This document shows positions 7,273-15,282 of a stretch of DNA of 64,000 nucleotides, in pieces. The stretch is from Noviherbaspirillum sedimenti (lineage in GTDB: Bacteria > Pseudomonadota > Gammaproteobacteria > Burkholderiales > Burkholderiaceae_D). The notes beneath the pieces were generated by a model. It was not told where the DNA came from. It did no database searches and saw nothing but the letters and a program-made list of their open reading frames with translations. Numbering within the stretch: position 1 is the first letter of the stretch; each line of letters starts with the position of its first letter. The position numbers were made by a program, and so were the translations under genes. The DNA lies in assembly GCF_003590835.1 (NCBI RefSeq), contig NZ_QYUQ01000002.1:558001-622000 (forward strand), given 5' to 3'.

Positions 7273-8405
7273 TGAGCGATAGCGCACAGAAAAAACCAGT
7301 CGTCAATCCGCGACGGCCTACGACGCTGCCTTATCGCGTCGGTCTGTTGATCGACTGGGCTTATGAGACGGCACCAGTGAACGACTATGCGGACGCCATA
7401 ACGCTGGCATGCGAAGAAGCGCACGCAAAAGGATTGATCGATCGACCGGTCGAATTGGTGGTGCGACGTGTATACGGTGGCCCCAACGCATCAGCGCTGG
7501 ATGTCCTGGCGGCGTTCAGGGAACTGATCAATGAACGTGTATTGGCAGTGATCGGTCCGACCCTTCCGGATGACATGATGGCGTGCCGACAGGAGTTTGA
7601 TCGGGCGGCGACGCCGGTGCTGTCGTTCGGCGGCACCATGGGCATCAGCAGTCCGTACGTTTTTCAATTACCCAATGGCACCTACGCTGACGAGGTGCAC
7701 ATGATCGTGAATTATGCGCGCGCGAGTGGTTGCAAGTCGATCGGGTTATTGCGCGATCAGACGCTGATGGGGATGGAATATCAAGCCACGTTTGCATTGG
7801 CGACGCGTGACGCCGGTATCCGGGTCGCTGGTGTTCATGGTATCCGGCCTTCGCCAGACAACCCGGAGTTGCTTGAAGGGCTCAAGGCGCTACGTGATGC
7901 GGATGCAGATGCACTTCTGGTGATCTCCGTGAGCCTGCAGGCACCCATCGAGGCCGCACTTAAGCAACTGGACTGGTCTCCAATGAAACTGATGGTATGT
8001 AATTTCGTTGCATCGATTCCTGGCTTTGATGGCGCCGAACCGTTCGAGGGCTGGGTTGGCATCGACCAGTATCACGAAGAAAACCCGGTCTTCCGCAATC
8101 TCGTTGCCCGGTTTTCGGATCGTTTCGGACGCCATGCTGCCCACACCTATCAAGCGATCGGTTATGACATCGGTCGGGCGCTGTGCTATGCGTTTTCCAT
8201 GATGGCGCCGGCAACGCCGGAAGGCCTGCGTGAGGCTCTTGAGAAAGTGCGCATGTTGCCCGCTGCAGCAGGCGGGCCGGGCACGGTAATCAGCTTTAGC
8301 CAGAGCACGCGAAGAGGGTATCAGGGAAATTATCTCGTCTACCGGCGCGTCACCAACGGACGGAATGAAGCCATTGGCACCCTCGGCGATCACCTGTATA
8401 AATGA
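7272..8405 (+). CDS. Type-1 periplasmic-binding-fold protein without signal peptide (copy 1)
   Basis: A 377-aa homologue of branched-chain amino acid / amide ABC substrate-binding proteins. AAGGAGG (7261-7267) selects the ATG at 7272, which shares its first base with the stop codon of the reductase gene. The N-terminus is polar and proline/lysine-rich, with no hydrophobic signal segment, lipobox or Tat motif, so it should stay in the cytoplasm. Family hallmarks are RPVELVVRRVYGGPN (about 57-71) and EGWVGIDQYHEENPVF. Two paralogues lie at 59724 and 60837, and no ABC permease or ATPase gene is in the window. AmiC, a cytoplasmic sensor with this fold, is a precedent for a non-transport role (inference). 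Confidence 0.78.
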   Translation: MSDSAQKKPVVNPRRPTTLPYRVGLLIDWAYETAPVNDYADAITLACEEAHAKGLIDRPVELVVRRVYGGPNASALDVLAAFRELINERVLAVIGPTLPDDMMACRQEFDRAATPVLSFGGTMGISSPYVFQLPNGTYADEVHMIVNYARASGCKSIGLLRDQTLMGMEYQATFALATRDAGIRVAGVHGIRPSPDNPELLEGLKALRDADADALLVISVSLQAPIEAALKQLDWSPMKLMVCNFVASIPGFDGAEPFEGWVGIDQYHEENPVFRNLVARFSDRFGRHAAHTYQAIGYDIGRALCYAFSMMAPATPEGLREALEKVRMLPAAAGGPGTVISFSQSTRRGYQGNYLVYRRVTNGRNEAIGTLGDHLYK

Positions 8406-8445
8406 CAGCTAATCAAATCGAACTTGAATTTTGACTAACTGACAT

Positions 8446-9438
8446 TCAACTCATCGGTTGTATCCATGCCGCCTTGCGGTATTCCTTAGGGGGGATCCCG
8501 TGCCGGGTCCGGAAAACCCGGGCGAACGACGATTCGGACGCATAGCCGCTCTGGCGGGCAATTTCGCCAATCGGAAGAGTCGTGGAACGCAGGAGGACCG
8601 CGGCATGGTCGAGCCTGATTGCGGCCACATGCTGCATCGGTGGCAGCCCTAGACGGGCGACGTACTTCTCGGCAAAATTCGCCCGGGACATGCCAACGTG
8701 CTTGGCGAGCAACGCCAATGTCCATGGGTGTGCAGGATTTGCTGTCACCGCCGCGACGGCTTGCTCAATGCGGAAAGTTCTCAGCCAGACTGGCCCCAAG
8801 TGAGCAACGCGCTCCATGAGAGCGGGATCGCCGCGGACAACCTCGAGAAGCATCAATTCCGCCAGGCGCAACACTAGCGTACGCCCGCCGGGAGCCATCA
8901 GCGATGCCTTGAGCGCCGCCCCAAGTGTCACTACTTGCCTGTCTTTTCGTTTATAGCTCAGCAAGGGCGGCAACGCGGAAACAATCGGATTTGTGGTCAG
9001 CGGGGGAAAGCGGAACACGCCAGACAGTATTCGGAATGCAGGCGTCTCACCTGCGCAGAAACGCAGCAGCACGGGTACGTCGCGCTCCAAGGCGAGGGGT
9101 ACCCGCTCGGCTTCGCGGGCAGGTACGGCCTTCACCTCCGGACTGTCACTCAGGCTGTGGCGCCGGCCGTGAGGCACGACTATGAAATCGCCGGCTTCGA
9201 GCACGGCATTGATGCTGACGTCCTCGGCACTCAAGTGGCAACGACCATCGAGGACGAAGTGGAAAGTCGGTCGCATCGCCACGAACATGGCCCCGCGACC
9301 CGCCGCCACCTCGATCAGCGAGCACTCCAGCTCCGTTACGCGAACGTGTTGCAGGATTTCCGAGACAGTCGTCTTGTGCGTTTTCATGTCGTAGCCGGGA
9401 GATGGGAAAAAGGAATGAACAGGATGTCCATTAAACAT
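8446..9438 (-). CDS. AraC-family regulator with cupin-like N-terminus
   Basis: 330 aa. The N-terminal half is a cupin-type sensory domain (AraC_binding_6-like: AGDFIVVPHGRRHSLSD). The C-terminal 100 residues carry the two AraC helix-turn-helices (WTLALLAKHVGMSRANF and IGEIARQSGYASESSFARVF). A second in-frame ATG at 9387 could be the real start. It reads in the same direction as the Rieske/aldolase genes but lies downstream of their terminator, so it is transcribed separately and is the natural candidate for their control. It is convergent with the binding-fold gene ending at 8405. Confidence 0.88.
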   Translation of the reverse strand: MFNGHPVHSFFPSPGYDMKTHKTTVSEILQHVRVTELECSLIEVAAGRGAMFVAMRPTFHFVLDGRCHLSAEDVSINAVLEAGDFIVVPHGRRHSLSDSPEVKAVPAREAERVPLALERDVPVLLRFCAGETPAFRILSGVFRFPPLTTNPIVSALPPLLSYKRKDRQVVTLGAALKASLMAPGGRTLVLRLAELMLLEVVRGDPALMERVAHLGPVWLRTFRIEQAVAAVTANPAHPWTLALLAKHVGMSRANFAEKYVARLGLPPMQHVAAIRLDHAAVLLRSTTLPIGEIARQSGYASESSFARVFRTRHGIPPKEYRKAAWIQPMS

Positions 9439-9475
9439 AGAAGGTTACTACATCAACTGTGAGAAACACGTTGCC

Positions 9476-9522
9476 AAAAAAGAAAACCCCGACAGCCAAA
9501 TTCTGAAACTTGGCTGTCGGGG
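9476..9522 (-). terminator. Strong rho-independent terminator of the Rieske operon
   Basis: A perfect 13-bp stem, CCCCGACAGCCAA (9487-9499) with TTGGCTGTCGGGG (9510-9522), has a 10-base loop. Read on the minus strand it is followed by TTTTCTTTTTT (complement of 9476-9486). It lies 36 bases beyond the dioxygenase beta-subunit stop. Confidence 0.9.
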
Positions 9523-9557
9523 CTGGCAAGAATCGTCTTTCCCACTCGTGGCCAGGA

Positions 9558-10031
9558 TCAGATCAGGAAGGTCATGTTGTTCATGTAGCCGTCGTTGTTC
9601 ACCAGATAGACTGTTTTGCGCACGATTTTGAAGCCTCCTCCAATGGGCCGCAGATGATGGACAACCCGCGCTGCGAAGTTCTCCATCACGTTGCGGCGGA
9701 AAGCTGTGATGTTGAAAACCGACTTCGCTTCGACAAGTCCCTCGCCGATCTCGGCCACGCGGATGTTTCCTATGACGCGCACGACACGTGTTTGCGGCGA
9801 CTGGGTGTGGGCGTACCCGGTTGACAGTCGACGTACTCGGTCCTCGAGCCCTGTATAGTTTTCGTAGATCAGCGCGACGTGGTTCTCCGGGGCGGCATCG
9901 TCATCATTGCAAGGTAGCCAGTAGCGGCCGTCCTCTGCCCACAGGGCCAGCCATTCCGAATAGGCGTGACGGTCGGCAAGCTCGCCTTCTTCATAGAGAA
10001 ACGCCTCAACCCGCTCTTTCAGGACACGCAT
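9558..10031 (-). CDS. Rieske ring-hydroxylating dioxygenase, small (beta) subunit
   Basis: A 157-aa protein of the Ring_hydroxyl_B family (NTF2-like fold): YSEWLALWAEDGRYWLP near the N-terminus and a C-terminal strand region FKIVRKTVYLVNND. Beta subunits are structural partners in alpha3beta3 oxygenases. The gene overlaps the 3' end of the alpha-subunit gene by 13 bases, indicating coupled translation. No ferredoxin or reductase gene is in this operon; the nearest are at 35957 and 36316. Confidence 0.9.
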   Translation of the reverse strand: MRVLKERVEAFLYEEGELADRHAYSEWLALWAEDGRYWLPCNDDDAAPENHVALIYENYTGLEDRVRRLSTGYAHTQSPQTRVVRVIGNIRVAEIGEGLVEAKSVFNITAFRRNVMENFAARVVHHLRPIGGGFKIVRKTVYLVNNDGYMNNMTFLI

Positions 10032-11317
10032 GCTTTCCCTCCTTCGCTAGACTCGGTCATCAGTTCGCGCCAGCGCGCAAAGAAGGCACGGTTGGATAAT
10101 TCGTCGGTGATCTGGCCCGATACGGACCCGTCCTCGTGCTGCGTCTCGAGATGAATCCCCCGACTCAGCAGCGACCACGGATCCACCTCGGCGGCGAGCC
10201 CGATCTGATTGCGTTCGAACATTTCGATGTCGTCCGACTGGCCGCCGCCGGCCGGACCATAGAAGGCCTCGTGGTTACGCAGGCGTCGCGTATTGATCTC
10301 CTGCGGCGCACCCTTGAGCAGGATCGGGAACAAATGCACCCGGGTCTCGGTCGGTGTCATCGGCTGGATGAGGCGGAAATGTGCCCCTACGTAGCTGAAG
10401 TTCGGAAAGATGTAGAGGTGTGTGCCGCTCTTTGCGAGCAGGTACTCGGCGCGCTCCTTGCCGTAGCGCTCGATGAGTGCGTCGTGATAGGCTTTCGCAG
10501 CTTCCTCGCCCGGGCGATTGCCCGGGAAGGAGCGGGTTCCGCCCGCGAGGATGGAACTCGAATCCCACGTACAGTGACCATTGCCCAGGTGACGGATGCG
10601 TGCTGGCGAGGCGCTTGTGGTAAGCGTCGCGGGATTCTGCCCAGTGCGCGCCAGCACGTTCTCGAAATGGCTGCGGTGTACCGGGCCGGCATGGTACCCG
10701 TCGACCACATTCTCGATCATGAGCTTCCAGTTGCCCGCAAAGCCAACCTTGTGAACACCGGCGTTGACCATCAGTTCGCCCATTGGGGAGAGGTCCGCGA
10801 TATCGTCGAGCTCGGCGAGTACGAGAGGACCGAGATGCTCATCGAGCGGTACGTCGTCCGGATTGAGCGTGGCGAACACGAAACCGCGACGCGATTCTAC
10901 CTTGGCTACCTGACGCAGCCCGAGGGATTTCTTGTCGAAATCCTGGTCGTAGCGATCAGAGTATGGCACCACGGCGAGTTCTCCATCGAGCCGGAATCGC
11001 CAGCCGTGGTAGGAGCAGGTAAAGGCCTTGGCATTACCTCGCTCGTGGTGGCACACTGCGTTGGCGCGATGGGTGCAACGGTTCATCAGCACCCGCACGA
11101 CGCCTTTGTCGTCGCGCAGGAAAATGACTGGCTGCCGGCCAATGTGACGCTGCCGGTAGTCGCCGTTATTGGGGATTTCACCCTCGTGTCCGATGAAGAT
11201 CCAGTGCCGCGAGAACAGGATATCGAGCTCGCGCGCGAAGATTTCCGGATCGCGATAAACGTCCCCATGGACGCGATCCTTTTGCGCCAGACCGGCAATG
11301 TCGGTCATGCTCAGCAT
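10019..11317 (-). CDS. Rieske ring-hydroxylating dioxygenase, large (alpha) subunit
   Basis: A 432-aa oxygenase component. The Rieske [2Fe-2S] site is CTHRANAVCHHE followed by CSYHGW (C-x-H ... C-x2-H, about residues 81-105). The mononuclear iron site is in ENVVDGYHAGPVH. The start at 11317 has GGAG seven bases upstream; another ATG lies three codons in. With the beta subunit it should cis-dihydroxylate an aromatic or unsaturated ring carboxylate, using electrons from a ferredoxin/reductase encoded elsewhere. The class II aldolase gene immediately upstream may act on a later product. Confidence 0.9.
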   Translation of the reverse strand: MLSMTDIAGLAQKDRVHGDVYRDPEIFARELDILFSRHWIFIGHEGEIPNNGDYRQRHIGRQPVIFLRDDKGVVRVLMNRCTHRANAVCHHERGNAKAFTCSYHGWRFRLDGELAVVPYSDRYDQDFDKKSLGLRQVAKVESRRGFVFATLNPDDVPLDEHLGPLVLAELDDIADLSPMGELMVNAGVHKVGFAGNWKLMIENVVDGYHAGPVHRSHFENVLARTGQNPATLTTSASPARIRHLGNGHCTWDSSSILAGGTRSFPGNRPGEEAAKAYHDALIERYGKERAEYLLAKSGTHLYIFPNFSYVGAHFRLIQPMTPTETRVHLFPILLKGAPQEINTRRLRNHEAFYGPAGGGQSDDIEMFERNQIGLAAEVDPWSLLSRGIHLETQHEDGSVSGQITDELSNRAFFARWRELMTESSEGGKACVS

Positions 11318-11365
11318 GATTTATCTCCAGTTGATTTTTGATTAGTGCGAGCTAGGCAGTGCCCA

Positions 11366-12175
11366 TCAGGTGAGGACGCTGGGATCGGCCAGCACTTCGC
11401 GCCGGATCATTGCGTGGTACATGCGATTACCGGACTTGCCCCCAAGCGCCGCGCTCACCAGGCCATCCACGGCGGGCTGCGTCATTGGCAGCCCCCGCTC
11501 CGCGCCAAGTGCCTTCACGCGCCACGCCATGCGAGCGCGCGTCTCAAGTGCGACGCAACGCTGGTGGGCGCGGGCAATGCTGTCCCCAAGGATAAAGACG
11601 CCATGGTTGGCGAGGATCGCGGCGTTGCTGTTGCCCATGGCCCGCACGTTCAGTTCCGCGATTTCTTTGAAAGTGACATCGGCCTCATATTCGTTGTAGA
11701 GGCCCAACTCACCGACCTGTGCTGAATTCTGGTTGTAGATCCCGGGAATCTCCCCGAGCGCGCCCCACACGGTGCCCCACTGGCTGTGGTGATGGACCGC
11801 CACTTTGACGTCCGGCCGCAAGCGATGAGCGGCTAGATGTAGGGCAACCGCAGGCGTTACCGTCCAACGCCCCGAGAGCAGCTTGCCAGTGGTATCAATA
11901 CGCAGAATGTCGGATGCGCGTATCTCGTCCCAAGGCACTTCCCAGGGGTTGAGCAGGATCGTGCCATCGGGCTGCACGTAGGTGATGTGTCCCCAATTGT
12001 GGTCGTCGTATCCCTCGCGGTGCAACATGCGGGCAAGTACCGCCACTTCCGCCTCCGGTGAAAGCGAGAAGTACAGGGTCTTCTGCTCGCCCTCCTCATA
12101 GACGCGGACTGGACGGTTCGTATTTGCCGTCTGGCCCATCGGGGCACTCGTTTCCTTGGTCGATGTTTCTGCCAT
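11366..12175 (-). CDS. Class II aldolase/adducin-family protein
   Basis: A 269-aa metal-dependent aldolase/decarboxylase-type protein. Metal-binding histidines are visible in VAVHHHSQWG and in ANHGVFILGD. The N-terminal 30 residues are a Thr/Ser-rich extension. GGAG lies about 8 bases before the ATG. It is the first gene of the Rieske alpha/beta operon, 48 bases upstream of the alpha subunit. Members cleave hydroxy-oxoacids to pyruvate or decarboxylate ring diols' oxidation products; which applies here cannot be told. Confidence 0.85.
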   Translation of the reverse strand: MAETSTKETSAPMGQTANTNRPVRVYEEGEQKTLYFSLSPEAEVAVLARMLHREGYDDHNWGHITYVQPDGTILLNPWEVPWDEIRASDILRIDTTGKLLSGRWTVTPAVALHLAAHRLRPDVKVAVHHHSQWGTVWGALGEIPGIYNQNSAQVGELGLYNEYEADVTFKEIAELNVRAMGNSNAAILANHGVFILGDSIARAHQRCVALETRARMAWRVKALGAERGLPMTQPAVDGLVSAALGGKSGNRMYHAMIRREVLADPSVLT

Positions 12176-12601
12176 GCCTGTTTCTCCTAGTTATAACCGA
12201 TTGCCTTTGCCTACCGGGATAAAAGCACATTTGAAACGGGACTTTTGTGCTTGTTTTCCGGCCTTCGCCTCAGTCGTGCGGCATCGCTTGACGCGTGCCG
12301 CACGCCGATGTGAGAAGCATATTTCAATACATCAAATCAAGGTGGTAGAGACGGCGAGATATGGACGAACGCGCTACCATTTAAGACGTTCTGCACAGTT
12401 TTTCCGGATCTGATCCGCTGCGTCCCCGGACCGCCTCTTTGCCTCTCCTCGACGGCAAGGCCACTCTGCTTTCCGGCCACGATCTCGGTGAGTTCCGCTT
12501 GTGGCTGGAGCAGAAACTTGGCGGCGCCAATCCATCGCAAGATATTCCTGAGGGGCTCCCCAATGCTGGCTTCGCCGCGCTATTGGAGTGGGTTGCGACA
12601 G
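12176..12601. other. Intergenic stretch, no gene recognised
   Basis: 426 bases between the aldolase promoter side and the 3' end of the enoyl-CoA isomerase-like gene. Short open frames exist on both strands (for example 12439-12648 plus, 12337-12540 minus) but none has a ribosome site or resembles a known family. TGGTAG (12343-12348) and CTACCA (12374-12379) form a loose inverted repeat that could belong to the minus-strand promoter. The part 12400-12600 may be decayed coding DNA of unknown origin. Confidence 0.4.
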
Positions 12602-13366
12602 CTAGTTGTTTGCTGGAGCTGCCCGACGACGTTCCAGAAAGGCCTTGATGCCTGCCTGCGTTTCCGAACGGGTCAACATGGCGTCGAACTGACGAAGTTC
12701 CTGCCTGAATAGTCCATGCATGCTGGCGTAGAGCCGCTCTTTCAGCATAGCCTTGGCATTGATGACGGTTTCGCTCGGCAATGAAGCCAGCTTCATTGCA
12801 CGCTGTCGAGCAAAGGGAATCAGGTTGGCATTCTCGACGACCTGATTGACGATGCCCATCTCGCGTGCCCGATGAACATCAAAGGTTTCGCCGAACAGCA
12901 CGGCTTCGGAGGCAAGGCGATGCCCACTGAACAATGGCGCGAGCAGACTCGTGCCAAACTCGGGACATACGCCCAGGGGAACAAATGGCATGCCAAACCT
13001 GGCGTCCGGTGTGGCGTAGACGATATCGCTATGGTAGAGGATGGTCGTGCCCAGTCCGATGGCAGCGCCGCCTACGGCGGCGATCAGGGGTTTGCGCAAC
13101 GCCTGGACCGCATCCATCAATGCCAAGGCGGGGCGGGTTCCTTGCCCCTGCGGATCCAGAAATTCGCCCAGATCGTTGCCGGAGCAAAAAAGGTCCTCTT
13201 GCCCGCGTATCATGACGACGCGCGTGCCTGGATCCAGATCGGCCTTGAGCAGCGCCTTGGTTACGGCATCGTACGTGGCGGCATTAAGCGCATTCTTGAC
13301 TTCCCGGCGAAAAAGTTCGATTTCGGCGACACCGTCGGCAACGGTAATTCTGATATTGGTGTTCAT
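12602..13366 (-). CDS. Crotonase, delta3,delta2-enoyl-CoA isomerase-like
   Basis: A 254-aa crotonase-fold protein. The start at 13366 is chosen because GGAGG lies five bases upstream; the frame extends four codons further. The oxyanion-hole region is FCSGNDLGEF and GGAAIGLGTT. Both hydratase glutamates are missing: the GGGxE position has Thr and the PE position has Phe. Instead a Glu occurs in LGVCPEFGTS, the position used by peroxisomal-type delta3,delta2-enoyl-CoA isomerases. I therefore favour double-bond isomerisation over hydration. It is divergent from the GntR gene. Confidence 0.82.
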   Translation of the reverse strand: MNTNIRITVADGVAEIELFRREVKNALNAATYDAVTKALLKADLDPGTRVVMIRGQEDLFCSGNDLGEFLDPQGQGTRPALALMDAVQALRKPLIAAVGGAAIGLGTTILYHSDIVYATPDARFGMPFVPLGVCPEFGTSLLAPLFSGHRLASEAVLFGETFDVHRAREMGIVNQVVENANLIPFARQRAMKLASLPSETVINAKAMLKERLYASMHGLFRQELRQFDAMLTRSETQAGIKAFLERRRAAPANN

Positions 13367-13606
13367 TGAGACCTCCATGGCTATTAGGTTGGCTGATTAA
13401 TGCCGGATCGCGTTGTGCATGTGCGCAATCCCTTTTGTTGCATTTTTGAAACATCTTGTTGATGCATTGCTCTGCAAGAAAGCAGGCGGATGAAGGGAAG
13501 GCATACCTGACTTCACTTAATAAGTAAATCAGTTATGACTCGTTATCCCGTTTCCGCTAGAATTATGGCAATGCAATTCGTATTGTTCTTCGGCGATTGC
13601 AAGTAA
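13367..13606. promoter_or_regulatory. Divergent promoter region with palindrome, isomerase / gntR
   Basis: This 240-base region holds the perfect 11-bp palindrome ACTTAATAAGT (13515-13525) and, just after it, two GTTAT elements in the same orientation about 10 bp apart (around 13532-13546). It is a plausible autoregulatory region for the GntR protein encoded to its right. No clear -35/-10 pair can be assigned. Confidence 0.4.
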
Positions 13607-14449
13607 ATGTTGGCTGTAAAAACAGCAATTCCTTTAAAAGGTATGCCCCAAGTGAATGATTTGACGCTGTCGCAAATAAATGAACCGGAAGAGATCCGTG
13701 TCCAGAAACTTTCCCATGTCATCGCCGACCGATTGCGTAAGCAGATCATTTCCGGGCAACGCAATCCTGGCGATCGATTGCCGCCTGAGGCGGAGTTGCT
13801 GGAGCAGTTCCAGGTGTCCCGGCCGACGATTCGCGAAGCGCTGCGGATTCTGGAAGTCGAGTCCCTGATCACGCTGGGGCGAGGGGCGCGGACCGGGGCG
13901 ACAATCAAGGCGCCTTCGGTGGAGCGGGCAGCCGAATATGCCGCCATGGTCTTAGTGCGCGGCGGCACGACCATGATGGAATTGCACGTGGTGCGCACCT
14001 TGCTGGAACCCCCCATCGTGTATCGATTGACCGTGCAAGGCGAGACGCGCATATTTGACGACATGGAGCAGCATCTTGTCAGAGCAAAGCAATATCTGAA
14101 AGAATCCGATCTTCAGGCGGCAGTGGACGAGGCCAGCGCATTTCATGCGGCGCTTTCCAGTGGCAACAAGAACCAGGCGCTGAACCTGATTGTGGAAATG
14201 CTGCAGCTTCTCTCCCTCGACGCGACCGATATGCTGATGCAGAATCTGGGGGGCAACACGGCTGATCTCAAGAAGCGGTTGACCAAAGTGATTGGCAATT
14301 TCCAGAAACTGCTGGATACGATGCGGCAAGGCGACGCTGACGAAGCCCAGCAATTGTGGCATCGATACATGGTAAACGGTCAGAAACTCCTGCTGGATAC
14401 TGGGATTGGCAATAACAAATTGCGTTTCCGTCCGTCCAAGCAAGGCTGA
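13607..14449 (+). CDS. GntR-family (FadR/FCD type) regulator
   Basis: 280 aa. The winged helix sits at about 30-95, with GDRLPPEAELLEQFQVSRPTI typical of GntR proteins, followed by an all-helical FCD-like ligand domain (MMELHVVRTLLEPPIVYRL onward). FCD domains bind organic acids or acyl groups. The first 25 residues are less conserved, and ATG 13643, with AAAAGG close by, is an alternative start. It lies between minus-strand operons for crotonases, the CoA ligase and E2, which it probably controls. Confidence 0.88.
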   Translation: MLAVKTAIPLKGMPQVNDLTLSQINEPEEIRVQKLSHVIADRLRKQIISGQRNPGDRLPPEAELLEQFQVSRPTIREALRILEVESLITLGRGARTGATIKAPSVERAAEYAAMVLVRGGTTMMELHVVRTLLEPPIVYRLTVQGETRIFDDMEQHLVRAKQYLKESDLQAAVDEASAFHAALSSGNKNQALNLIVEMLQLLSLDATDMLMQNLGGNTADLKKRLTKVIGNFQKLLDTMRQGDADEAQQLWHRYMVNGQKLLLDTGIGNNKLRFRPSKQG

Positions 14450-14480
14450 CAAGTAGTTCACCAGTTTGCATCGTGGCGGA

Positions 14481-15245
14481 TTACGCAAGATCGTAATCCG
14501 CGATACATGGCGTCTCCAGTAAAGCCTGAAGCGTTTGCAGCAGTCTGGCGCCGACTGCGCCATCGACCACCCGATGGTCACATGTCAAAGTCAGGCTCAT
14601 GACTGTCGCGATACCGATCTGGCCTTCTTTGACAATCGGGCGCTGCTCGCCGACGCCGACAGACAGAATGCAGCCATGCGGCTGGTTCAGGATCGAGGCG
14701 AACTGGCGGATTCCAAACATACCCAAGTTGGAGATCGAGAACGTCCCGCCTTTGTAGTCGCGTGGTGAGAGTTTCATGGCTCTTGCGCGCGCGATCAAGT
14801 CTTTGCTTTCTATGCTCACCTGAATTAGTGACTTGGTGTCGACGCTGCGTAGAATCGGGGTAATTAAGCCGTTATCCAGTGCAACAGCCACGGCGATGTC
14901 AGCATGGTGGTGCCGTGCAATGCCATCTGGCGTGAAGCTGGCATTGGCCTCGGGTACCCGGGCCAGCGCCACGGCGCATGCGCGCACGATGACATCGTTG
15001 AGCGTGACCTTGAGACCGCTTCCTTCTGCTTTTTCCTCGTTGTATCGACTGCGAAAGCGGAGCAGCGCGTCAATTTCCACATCGATAGTCAGCGGAAAAT
15101 GCGGCACATCGCGGAAGCTTTCCGTCATGCGATTAGCAATGGTCTGGCGCAAACCATCAAGAGGAATCAGGTCATACGAACCCGGTGTGATGCCGATTTT
15201 GGTGAGCGCTGCGGACGTCGGCTTCGGGGCAATTGAATCGGTCAT
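14481..15245 (-). CDS. E2 dihydrolipoamide acyltransferase catalytic core without lipoyl domain
   Basis: A 254-aa protein consisting of the 2-oxoacid dehydrogenase acyltransferase domain alone (PF00198-like). The catalytic motif is DHRVVDG (223-229; H224, D228), with the substrate-site region FSISNLGMFG upstream. The N-terminal 25 residues contain neither a lipoyl domain nor a peripheral subunit-binding (E3/E1-binding) domain, whereas ordinary E2 proteins are 400 or more residues. The lipoyl domain appears to be the separate 74-aa protein at 3100-3324. It is the last gene of the operon crotonase / CoA ligase / E2, so acid activation and 2-oxoacid oxidation are co-expressed. Confidence 0.88.
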   Translation of the reverse strand: MTDSIAPKPTSAALTKIGITPGSYDLIPLDGLRQTIANRMTESFRDVPHFPLTIDVEIDALLRFRSRYNEEKAEGSGLKVTLNDVIVRACAVALARVPEANASFTPDGIARHHHADIAVAVALDNGLITPILRSVDTKSLIQVSIESKDLIARARAMKLSPRDYKGGTFSISNLGMFGIRQFASILNQPHGCILSVGVGEQRPIVKEGQIGIATVMSLTLTCDHRVVDGAVGARLLQTLQALLETPCIADYDLA

Positions 15246-15282
15246 TCGCTATCTCGCTAAATGGATTGATTTGGGAGTGACA

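Noticed and set aside
7272..8405. Calling the binding-fold protein an ABC transporter component
   Set aside because: No export signal and no permease or ATPase gene in the window; the family name alone does not support transport.
10136..11341. A 401-codon plus-strand frame opposite the Rieske alpha gene
   Set aside because: The minus-strand frame has clear Rieske and iron motifs; the plus-strand product matches nothing.
12439..12648. Short plus-strand frame after the aldolase promoter
   Set aside because: It runs into the 3' end of the convergent isomerase-like gene and has no ribosome site or known motif.
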